Source: Deltaproteobacteria bacterium
Lineage (GTDB): Bacteria; Desulfobacterota; Desulfarculia; Adiutricales; Adiutricaceae
Assembly (NCBI GenBank): GCA_031278835.1
Contig: JAITJP010000024.1
Span: forward strand, 1-5,355
DNA: 5,355 nt
Direction: 5' to 3'
Below, in pieces: positions 1-5,299 of this stretch. Position 1 is the stretch's first letter, and every line of letters starts with the position of its first letter. A program made the translations under genes and the position numbers. The notes under the pieces were generated by a model. The model had not been told where the DNA came from. It ran no database searches and saw only the letters and a program-made list of their open reading frames with translations.

Positions 1-678
1 CCCGCCGGTGACCAAAACTTTTTGGCCTTTAAGGGGCTTTTCGGAAAGGATCCTGGCCGCCTCAAAGGCTATGACCTCAGGTTCGGCCATACGTCCCGTA
101 CCGCTGGTGCCGCAAGCCAGAAGTCCCGAGGGGCTATTAAGGACCTTAAAGCCGCGGGAAACAAGGCTTTGAAGATTTGCCACCGTGGCCGGGTTTTGGT
201 ACATGCCGGTATTCATGGCCGGGGCCACCAGGCTTGGACCGGTATAGGCCAAAGCTATAGTCGAGGCTAGGTCTCCGGCCAGCCCATGGGCCAGTTTGGC
301 TAAATAATCAGCCGTGGCCGGGGCCACTATGATTAGATCGGCCCACTCGGCCCAGGCCACGTGCTGAACGTTGTGGGAGGCCGAAGATGAGGCCCCGGGC
401 CGATCCCACATGTTGGTTACCACTTCTTGCCCGGTCAAAGAAGAAAAAGTCACCTTACCCACGAACTTCTCCCCAGCCTCGGTCATGACCACCCTAACCA
501 AGGCCCCGGCTTTGGTCATAAGGTGAGCCAAGGCGGCCGCTTTGTAGGCGGCCACGCCCCCGGTCACGGTCAGGATGATTTTTTTATCCCTTAGGAGAGA
601 AAGGGGTTCTTGGGGCCCTTGGGCCGAAAAATTTTCTGCTTTGGCTTGATTGTCTGGGTTGGCCTGAGTTTTATCCAT
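1..678 (-). CDS. coaBC: CoaBC, bifunctional PPC decarboxylase / PPC synthetase (N-terminal part, runs off left edge)
   Basis: Cytoplasmic coenzyme A biosynthesis enzyme. The CoaB half joins 4'-phosphopantothenate to cysteine, and the FMN-dependent CoaC half decarboxylates the product to 4'-phosphopantetheine. I translated 226 codons from the ATG at 678 to the window edge. They cover the whole CoaC domain. Seen: TGGVAAYKA (about residues 39-47), the catalytic His at about 106 eight residues before the D of WAD, APATADYLAKLAHG (119-132), PAMN with the catalytic Asn at about 156, and LACGTSGTGRMAEP with the conserved Cys at about 189. The reading ends at VLVTGG, where the CoaB domain normally begins (ITAGPTRE in E. 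coli), so the CoaB half lies outside the window. The conserved fold starts near residue 32, so there is a polar N-terminal extension of about 30 residues. I see no other usable start before the core. A weak AGG ribosome site sits 7 nt upstream. Identification is firm. Confidence 0.95.
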   Translation of the reverse strand, partial: MDKTQANPDNQAKAENFSAQGPQEPLSLLRDKKIILTVTGGVAAYKAAALAHLMTKAGALVRVVMTEAGEKFVGKVTFSSLTGQEVVTNMWDRPGASSSASHNVQHVAWAEWADLIIVAPATADYLAKLAHGLAGDLASTIALAYTGPSLVAPAMNTGMYQNPATVANLQSLVSRGFKVLNSPSGLLACGTSGTGRMAEPEVIAFEAARILSEKPLKGQKVLVTGG

Positions 679-818
679 TTTAATACCTGGTGATTATTTT
701 TTCTCGCGAGGCTGGTTCGTTAAAAAGGTTTTTGAAACTAAGCCGACTTTCACAGTTAGCCCAACCTAGTCTAATAACTTACTGTTATTTCTTTAGTTTT
801 TTGATTAAAATTGTATTA

Positions 819-855
819 CCTAACCGAGCCGAACCGGCGGGGTTGGTTTTTTTTT
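819..855 (+). terminator. Rho-independent terminator-like hairpin pointing along the plus strand
   Basis: The stem has three parts: GCCG (828-831) with CGGC (835-838) around an AAC loop, AACC (822-825) with GGTT (841-844), and CC (819-820) with GG (845-846). A two-base internal mismatch and one bulged T interrupt it. Nine T residues follow at 847-855. This is textbook intrinsic-terminator form for plus-strand transcription. No plus-strand gene lies before it in the window, so what it terminates is unknown. On the minus strand no T run follows the stem. Confidence 0.55.
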
Positions 856-879
856 AAAAACAATACCATTGTTTTTTTT
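856..879. terminator. AT-rich hairpin, possibly a bidirectional terminator
   Basis: AAAAACAAT (856-864) pairs perfectly with ATTGTTTTT (868-876) around a three-base ACC loop, giving a 9-bp stem. T residues continue to 879 on the plus strand. Read on the minus strand, the hairpin also ends in TTTTT, so it could end transcripts from the lipoprotein gene, whose stop lies about 270 nt upstream on that strand. The AT-only outer stem makes function less sure. Confidence 0.4.
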
Positions 880-1148
880 GTCATCTTAATGGCTTTGAGA
901 TTTCGCGGTCTTGGCCCCGGCGGCGCTTTATTTTAGTTAGGCAATAGGCTTTTCTTGGCTAAAATGGTTTTTTTTCGTAACGTTTTTTCCCTTAGCTAGC
1001 TTGTAAGCGCGAAACAAACTTAGTTTAAGGAATTTTTTTTTCTCGCCAGCCGCCCATGGGCCTGGATCGGTCAGGCCATTGGGGGCCAGTCTAGATCTAG
1101 AGAGATATTATTTTTAGGTTGATCTGGTGGGGCTTTTTTATAGGAGGG

Positions 1149-1754
1149 CTAGATATCTTCCTCGGAAAAGCCGTTCTTTTTCCCGCCCCGGATGGGTTTG
1201 GTCTCGACGACCGGATCGCCCGAAGGAGCGGAACTATCGTAGACCACCCGTTTACCAAGGTCGGCTTGGGTATGAGGGGGAGCCACCCAGAGTTCCAACC
1301 TAAGATCGCTGCCCAGGGAAAGGGTAAGGGGGCTGGCGATTATGGTTAAGACCCTATTACCTTTGACCCAGGTGGAGACCAGTTTTCCGCTTTGGGCCTC
1401 GGCCCTGGGTTGCCAACCGTGGTCGGGCAGGTGACTATCGTAATAGGCCCCAATCTCATCCGTGGTCAAGTGACCCACCACCGAGATTACCCCGGCCTGT
1501 ATGCCTTTCCTGGTATAGGTGAAGGTATTTTTTCTCTCCAGGGTCATGACCGATGGATAAGGAACATCCATGATCTCGGCAAAGCTCTCCGCGTCGGCCG
1601 TTGGGGCTGACTCGCCTCGGGTATCCTTTATGGCAAAGTTTATGCCGCAGCCGGAAAGAAAAAACAGCAAAACCGCCAATAGAGTTAGCGAAAAAAGAGA
1701 TTTCTCGGAGACAAAATAAGAGAAAAACTTAGAGGGGACTTTTGAAAAGGACAT
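1149..1754 (-). CDS. Small predicted lipoprotein of unknown function
   Basis: 201-residue protein with a lipoprotein signal peptide: basic N-region with K5, K9 and K18, a hydrophobic core at about residues 20-33, and a lipobox L33-S34-G35 followed by Cys36, the expected lipidation site. Residue 37 is Gly rather than Asp, which by the usual Lol rule favours outer-membrane sorting. The mature part opens with a polar stretch (37-60), then DVPYPSVMTL (63-72) and a compact alpha/beta-looking region with GVISVVGHLT, YYDSHLPDHGWQP and VLTIIA. A polar, disordered-looking tail follows from about 160. The PYPSxM...GWxP pattern resembles small Desulfobacterota lipoproteins that I recall only loosely, so I assign no family. 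The start is supported by a GGTGAG ribosome site (1757-1762) two bases before the ATG. The gene lies 96 bp downstream of the polyprenyl synthase on the same strand and could be co-transcribed with it. Its function is unknown. A role in the cell envelope is inference from the signal alone. Confidence 0.85.
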   Translation of the reverse strand: MSFSKVPSKFFSYFVSEKSLFSLTLLAVLLFFLSGCGINFAIKDTRGESAPTADAESFAEIMDVPYPSVMTLERKNTFTYTRKGIQAGVISVVGHLTTDEIGAYYDSHLPDHGWQPRAEAQSGKLVSTWVKGNRVLTIIASPLTLSLGSDLRLELWVAPPHTQADLGKRVVYDSSAPSGDPVVETKPIRGGKKNGFSEEDI

Positions 1755-1783
1755 AACTCACCGATTATTAAACAAAAAATGAT

Positions 1784-1833
1784 ATTTTTTTGACTTTTTA
1801 AGTTTTTCTTTATTTTTTTATAGTCAAAAAAAT
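1784..1833. repeat. 12-bp perfect inverted repeat in the gap before the lipoprotein gene
   Basis: ATTTTTTTGACT at 1784-1795 and AGTCAAAAAAAT at 1822-1833 are exact reverse complements, separated by a 26-base AT-only spacer apart from a few G/C. Each arm carries TTGACT, a -35-like hexamer, read inward on opposite strands. I could not find a good -10 at 16-18 bp for either. The repeat lies in the only gap between the polyprenyl synthase stop and the lipoprotein start, so it could be an operator, part of a promoter, or an RNA hairpin. Confidence 0.6.
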
Positions 1834-1850
1834 TCTGGCCCAAAACAAGG

Positions 1851-2825
1851 TCAGCGATTTCTAACCACCGTGTACTGGGCTAACTTTTCCAGATCCTCTC
1901 GTGCCGAGCTCTCTGGCATATTTGAAAGCGAGGAAACGGCCAGATCGGCTAGGGCTTGGGCCTGCTGGTGCGCCAGTTCAATGCCCCCGGCCTTTTCCAC
2001 CAGGTTAACCGCTTCGGCTTTGTCTTGGGCGGTCGGGGCGACCAAGGCGCCTAAGGCCAAGAGCCTTTCAAGATCTTTTCCTTTCAATTGGTTTCTGGCC
2101 AAGATAAAGGGCAGCGTAATTCGGCCTTCCTCCAGGTCCTGGCCCACCGGTTTACCCAGTTGATCGGGGCTAGACTTGTAATCCAAGATATCGTCCATAA
2201 CCTGAAAGGCCAAACCTGTCCATCGACCGTAGTATTTAAGCGATGTCACCCTATCGTTTGGCGCCCCATTTAAGACGGCCGCTGACCAAGACACGCCTTC
2301 GATTAGGGTGGCCGTCTTGTACAATATGATTTCTATGTACTCGCTTTTTTCCAGGTCGACTTTATTTTTGGCTTTAAGCTCCCAAAGCTCTCCCAAGCTA
2401 AGACATTTTATTACCTCGGCCATTATTTCAGCCACGTTTAAGTCCCTTTTGGTTAAGGCCAAATTGGAGGCCTTGGCCAAAAGATAATCAGCGGCCATGA
2501 TGGTCTCCGGAATGCCAAAAATATGATGAGCGGCCGGACGTCCACGCCTGGTATCGGCCTGATCGACAATGTCGTCATGTAACAACGAGGCCATATGTAA
2601 AAACTCAAAGGTCGTCGATAGACGTATAATTTCCTCGTCAATCTCTCCGCCCAAAGCATTATGGCAGAGACAAAAAATCAGGGGCCTAAGTCTCTTGCCG
2701 CCACCCATGAAGTTATAAAGCGACACCTCACCAAGGATGGAACTATCCTCGGTTAAGATTTCCTTCATGGTTTCGTTAATCTTTTCCGTCAAGGGAGACA
2801 GAGAGGTCAATAGATCTTCAGACAT
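1851..2825 (-). CDS. Long-chain all-trans polyprenyl diphosphate synthase (IspB/heptaprenyl-type)
   Basis: Cytoplasmic or membrane-associated trans-isoprenyl diphosphate synthase that extends farnesyl- or geranylgeranyl-PP with isopentenyl-PP, most likely to make the quinone side chain. Seen: GGGKRLRPLI (41-50) for diphosphate and IPP binding; the first Asp-rich motif DDIVD (84-88) followed by RRGRP (93-97); KTATLI (170-175); the second Asp-rich motif DDILD (211-215) in FQVMDDILDY; and GKPVGQDLEEGR (224-235). The residue five before the first Asp motif is Ala79, as in E. coli IspB, where short-chain enzymes carry an aromatic at -4/-5. This suggests a long product, but exact length cannot be read from sequence. 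Total length of 324 residues is normal for the family. The ATG at 2825 has no clear Shine-Dalgarno sequence. The family call is firm. The choice between octaprenyl, heptaprenyl or other is open, so I give no symbol. Confidence 0.93.
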   Translation of the reverse strand: MSEDLLTSLSPLTEKINETMKEILTEDSSILGEVSLYNFMGGGKRLRPLIFCLCHNALGGEIDEEIIRLSTTFEFLHMASLLHDDIVDQADTRRGRPAAHHIFGIPETIMAADYLLAKASNLALTKRDLNVAEIMAEVIKCLSLGELWELKAKNKVDLEKSEYIEIILYKTATLIEGVSWSAAVLNGAPNDRVTSLKYYGRWTGLAFQVMDDILDYKSSPDQLGKPVGQDLEEGRITLPFILARNQLKGKDLERLLALGALVAPTAQDKAEAVNLVEKAGGIELAHQQAQALADLAVSSLSNMPESSAREDLEKLAQYTVVRNR

Positions 2826-2845
2826 CGGAAATAACCCAACCCAGC

Positions 2846-2863
2846 CCTAGCTTCGGCTTTAGG
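2846..2863. other. Small hairpin with TTCG loop in the polyprenyl synthase leader
   Basis: On the plus strand CCTAGC (2846-2851) pairs with GC plus TAGG (2856-2857 and 2860-2863) around a TTCG loop, with a two-base TT bulge. C(UUCG)G is a very stable RNA tetraloop if transcribed from the plus strand. On the minus strand it would lie about 20-40 nt upstream of the ATG, with a CGAA loop. Function unknown. Confidence 0.35.
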
Positions 2864-3106
2864 AGAGAAAACTAAGTTACAAAAAAAAAGAAGTTTTAGT
2901 TGATGAAGTTTTTTATAATAAAATTTTAGCCATATAAAATTACTTTTTTTAAAAAGTTACCTTTATTTATCTTAGTATTTTTTGTTAAAACAAAATAAAA
3001 GAATATTTTACTGGTTTTTGCCTTAAATCTCGAAAACTAGCTTACCCAATGGCCTAGAATAATTTAATCAGCTTTTTGATTTAGACAACTTAACCAATCA
3101 CGGGAC

Positions 3107-3129
3107 TTTTTTTGGGGCGGCCAAAAAAA
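3107..3129. repeat. 9-bp inverted repeat with T tract first and A tract last
   Basis: TTTTTTTGG (3107-3115) pairs with CCAAAAAAA (3121-3129) around a GGCGG loop. On both strands the T tract comes before the stem centre and the A tract after it, the reverse of an intrinsic terminator. I therefore list it as a repeat, not a terminator. It lies about 60 nt past the rimO stop. Confidence 0.5.
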
Positions 3130-3149
3130 CTTAAGCCAGTTTACTTATT

Positions 3150-3185
3150 TTGGGGCCATCCGCTCTTAAAATTCCCCAGCCCCAA
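3150..3185 (-). terminator. Inverted repeat directly after rimO, weak terminator candidate
   Basis: On the minus strand TTGGGGC starts two bases after the rimO TAG (3185-3179) and pairs with GCCCCAA (3156-3150) across a 22-base loop. The stem is GC-rich and in the right place for a 3' end, but only AATAAG follows rather than a T run. It may stabilise the 3' end or be a degenerate terminator. Confidence 0.3.
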
Positions 3186-3186
3186 G

Positions 3187-4629
3187 CTAAAAATTGTCTG
3201 ACTCCAGGGCGGCCGAAAGGTCATAGGCCGTGGCCTTTAGAAACTTGGCCATGACCATTTGACCCGGTTGGGGTTGGTAGCCATCAAAATAAACCAGCCC
3301 GTCAACCTCGGGGGCTTGGAAGTCAGCCCGGCCGGTCATGATTAGGTCAGTCTCCGGGGAGGCCCCTTCCACCAAAATAAGCTTACTTTGGCCGATCCTG
3401 GCCTTGTTTAGAGCCAAGGAAATTTTTCTTTGGCGAGACATTAAATTTCTGCGCCTTTTCTCGGAAATCATCAAGGGCACTTGCTTTGGAAATTTTGAGG
3501 CCTTGACCGCATCCTCGGGACTAAATTTAAAGACCCCGACATGCTCAAAGATGGCCGATTCAACCAACCTAGCCAGAAGATCGTAATCTTGATCCGTTTC
3601 GCCCGGAAAACCAACCATCAGGGTGGTTCTTAGGGCCACTCCCGGCCACCATTTTTTTAATTTATTAATCAAGTCCAAGGGGTCTTTGGCCGCCCTACCC
3701 ATGGCTTTTAAGATCTTTGGCGAGGCGTGCTGAACCGGTACGTCCAAATAGGGAACCAGTTTAGGAATCTTGGCCAAAGACTCCACCAGTTTTACCTTTA
3801 AGCGCTCCGGATAAGCGTACATAAGCCTTATCCAGACCAGACCAGAAATTTCCGAAATGGCTCTGACCAAATGGCTTAGATCTTGGTCGCCATCTGACCA
3901 AGCCGTCAGATCCTGGGCCACCAAAGTCAGTTCCTTAACCCCGCCCTGGGCCAGTTTTTCGGCCTCCAAAACCAGTTCTTCCATTGATCTTAGTTTTAAG
4001 GGGCCCTTTATGGCCGGTATCATACAATAGGAACAATGGTTATCACAGCCCTCGGCTATTTTAAGCCAAGAGCGCCAAAAAGGCGTTCCCAGCTCCCTAG
4101 ACCAAGTCTCGAAAGGACCCTGAAACTCGGCTGGAATGATATCAAAATCTGCCCTGGCCGAGCCCTTAACCGCTTGCCGCTCCGCCTTTGCCGCCAAAGG
4201 ACCAGACTTGGTTTTTTTAGAGCCAAGGCCCTTAAGTTTATTGGCAAGCTCATACCAAGCGCAGACCTGTTCTAAAAACTCTTGGTAGCCCTCGGGGGGC
4301 ATGACCAAATCAACCTCGGGCAGGGCCTCAGCTATCTCCTGGCCATAACGAGAGACAAAACAGCCCATGACCACCAGCCTGGCCCCAGGCTTTTTTATTT
4401 CAGCCAAACGTAAAATAGTCGAGATGGCTTCATCGGCGGCCGTTCTAATAAAGGCGCAGGTATTAATGACCAATAGCTCCGCTTCCCTGGGCTCAATTGT
4501 CGCGGTAAAGCCCAAGGCCTTTATGGCCCCCATTAAACGCTCACTGTCAACCAAATTTTTTGGACAGCCCAAGGAAACCACATGAACCCGTAATCCGCTG
4601 GTCTCAATATCTTCCACGATATCTTCCAC
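3187..4629 (-). CDS. rimO: RimO, ribosomal protein S12 beta-methylthiotransferase
   Basis: Radical-SAM enzyme with two 4Fe-4S clusters that adds a methylthio group to the beta carbon of the conserved Asp of ribosomal protein S12 (Asp88/89 in E. coli). Domains seen: an N-terminal methylthiotransferase domain (about 13-125) with cluster-binding Cys22, Cys58 and Cys90; a radical-SAM core with CDNHCSYC (Cys195, Cys199, Cys202), YLDVPVQHAS (294-303) and GFPGET (340-345); and a C-terminal TRAM domain (about 411-472). LGCPKNLVDSE (20-30) and the GVFKFSPED stretch (365-373) separate RimO from the tRNA enzyme MiaB. At 480 residues it is longer than E. coli RimO (441). Part of the excess is a Lys/Ala-rich linker at about 127-182 between the first two domains. 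The start is GTG at 4629, because an in-frame stop lies just upstream. A second GTG at 4617, preceded by GGAAG, is also possible. Identification is firm. Confidence 0.96.
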   Translation of the reverse strand: MEDIVEDIETSGLRVHVVSLGCPKNLVDSERLMGAIKALGFTATIEPREAELLVINTCAFIRTAADEAISTILRLAEIKKPGARLVVMGCFVSRYGQEIAEALPEVDLVMPPEGYQEFLEQVCAWYELANKLKGLGSKKTKSGPLAAKAERQAVKGSARADFDIIPAEFQGPFETWSRELGTPFWRSWLKIAEGCDNHCSYCMIPAIKGPLKLRSMEELVLEAEKLAQGGVKELTLVAQDLTAWSDGDQDLSHLVRAISEISGLVWIRLMYAYPERLKVKLVESLAKIPKLVPYLDVPVQHASPKILKAMGRAAKDPLDLINKLKKWWPGVALRTTLMVGFPGETDQDYDLLARLVESAIFEHVGVFKFSPEDAVKASKFPKQVPLMISEKRRRNLMSRQRKISLALNKARIGQSKLILVEGASPETDLIMTGRADFQAPEVDGLVYFDGYQPQPGQMVMAKFLKATAYDLSAALESDNF

Positions 4630-4630
4630 G
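4607..4630. repeat. Perfect 12-bp tandem duplication over the rimO start
   Basis: ATATCTTCCACG occurs twice head to tail (4607-4618 and 4619-4630). On the minus strand each copy supplies a GTG in the rimO frame and the codons for VEDI. The duplication therefore creates two candidate starts, at 4629 and 4617, and the first copy places a Shine-Dalgarno-like GGAAG five bases before the second GTG. Confidence 0.85.
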
Positions 4631-4689
4631 ATTCATTTCTCTCATCAAAATTCAATCCCGCGCCTAAAAAAAATTAAAATTTTTTTCTG

Positions 4690-4985
4690 GTTTTCACCCG
4701 TTCAGGCCCAATCTCAGGCCCAGCCTTACCCGCCAGCTCTGGCCCGGCCCAGACTCGCGTTTAAAGGCCCTTAATGGCCCCATAGAGCCCCACAAACCCC
4801 TTGAACCCATTTGTATATCGGTTCTGGCCTGGAAAGGCCGCCTAGGGGCCTTTTTGACCGTTCACGGGCCTGTCCCAAAAGGAGCGGTGAGTCCCCAGGT
4901 TACCGGGCTTAACAAACCCTCAAGGCCGCCCCAAAGGTCCAAATTCAGCGCTGGAGGGTTTTCAGCCGTCATGAGGCGAACTTAA
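4690..4985. other. GC-rich, GGCC-studded non-coding island: structured RNA or eroded gene
   Basis: This roughly 300-base stretch upstream of rimO is clearly richer in G+C than the AT-rich DNA after it. It holds eleven GGCC tetramers, several short self-complementary segments (AAAGGCC/GGCCTTT at 4833-4853, AAACCCTC/GAGGGTTT at 4914-4921/4954-4961, CAGCGCTG near 4946) and a 9-bp direct repeat TCAGGCCCA at 4702-4710 and 4714-4722. A plus-strand frame from 4668 to 4985 has no stop for about 105 codons, but lacks an ATG until its last few codons. On the minus strand a 36-codon frame starts at ATG 4972 and ends at TGA 4862, and the same frame then stays open to about 4692. I recognise neither translation. 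I looked for RNase P RNA, tmRNA, SRP RNA and common riboswitch signatures and found none convincing. Confidence 0.45.
4833..4855 (+). terminator. GGCC hairpin followed by T5, terminator-like on the plus strand
   Basis: AAAGGCC (4833-4839) pairs with GGCCTTT (4847-4853) around a seven-base loop that itself contains CCTAGG. The T run is 4851-4855, partly inside the stem. It may equally be one arm of a larger RNA fold in the island, and no plus-strand gene precedes it. Confidence 0.3.
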
Positions 4986-5299
4986 GGGCTATGTTTTATT
5001 AAATTACCATAAAAATACAACGTTAATAGTTAAAACTAGCCCACCATTAAACTAAAAATCTTTAAAAGCCACCTCGCTAACTTAAATAACCACTAAGCTT
5101 AGTTATTAGCTTATTTGACCATCACAACTCCAAAAAATACCAACGATCACCAGACAAATAACCTTAAAATTTTCCATCAAATCTCTGTTTTCGCACCAAG
5201 CTATCTTTTCATAGGCGTATTTTTCAAAAAAAAACTATCTTATCTTTCTTTTTTTTTGTTTTTCCTTTTTTTTTCTTCCATTCTTTTTTTTAGCTTATC
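4986..5299. other. AT-rich non-coding stretch with long pyrimidine runs
   Basis: No coding frame or RNA gene was recognised. From about 5220 to 5292 the plus strand is almost pure T/C with runs of eight or nine T. A 12-bp palindrome ACTAAGCTTAGT lies at 5092-5103, with partly matching AATA/TATT arms outside it. The rimO promoter, read leftward, should lie in this stretch or in the GC-rich island, but no clear boxes stand out. Confidence 0.5.
5225..5258 (-). terminator. A9/T9 hairpin, candidate terminator of the right-edge gene
   Basis: CAAAAAAAAA (5225-5234) and TTTTTTTTTG (5249-5258) can pair over 10 bp with a 14-base loop. On the minus strand this lies about 40 nt after the stop of the right-edge gene, and the 3' arm ends in nine T residues. 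The stem is nearly all A:T, so it is a weak candidate that could be a by-product of composition. Confidence 0.3.

Larger units (their letters stand above)
679..1148. other. Non-coding spacer between lipoprotein and coaBC
   Basis: This 470-base stretch separates the lipoprotein stop from the coaBC start. It has many T runs and short GC patches (around 903-927 and 1046-1090). I found no convincing coding frame, tRNA or known riboswitch. It holds the two hairpins listed separately, an 8-bp palindrome CTCGCGAG at 703-710 about 25 nt upstream of the coaBC start, and a 12-bp palindrome TCTAGATCTAGA at 1090-1101. The coaBC promoter should lie here on the minus strand, but I could not choose convincing -35 and -10 boxes. 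Confidence 0.6.
2826..3186. other. AT-rich spacer and likely leader of the polyprenyl synthase gene
   Basis: 361 bases between the rimO stop and the polyprenyl synthase start, with long T and A runs and no coding frame that I trust. It contains the UUCG hairpin and the two inverted repeats listed separately, plus weak AT self-complementary stretches near 2943-2958 and 2980-2997. The minus-strand promoter for the polyprenyl synthase is expected here. Several TATAAT-like strings occur by composition alone, so I do not pick one. Confidence 0.55.

Noticed and set aside
22..270. Plus-strand open frame of 82 codons
   Set aside because: It lies entirely opposite coaBC, whose catalytic motifs are clear on the minus strand, so it is a shadow.
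1090..1101. 12-bp palindrome TCTAGATCTAGA, and a second one (ACTAAGCTTAGT) at 5092-5103
   Set aside because: About one perfect 12-bp palindrome is expected by chance in a window this long, and neither sits at a position that clearly suggests an operator.
1119..1349. Plus-strand open frame of 76 codons
   Set aside because: It lies mostly opposite the lipoprotein gene, which has a signal peptide, lipobox and good ribosome site. Its translation shows no protein-like features.
2905..2930. TATAAT-like promoter boxes in the AT-rich spacer
   Set aside because: Such hexamers are expected by composition here, and none had a matching -35 at normal spacing.
3107..3129. rimO terminator at the T7...A7 hairpin
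   Set aside because: The T tract precedes the stem and the A tract follows it on both strands, the wrong polarity for an intrinsic terminator.
4056..4275. Open frames on both strands inside rimO
   Set aside because: They overlap the rimO linker region in other frames. RimO motifs on both sides confirm the rimO reading frame.
4690..4985. 6S RNA as the identity of the GC-rich island
   Set aside because: The minus strand has GGGTTCAAGGG and CCGATAT, strings that I recall from E. coli 6S RNA. Their order and spacing differ, and I could not draw the long rod with a central bubble. A covariance-model search is needed before any such call.
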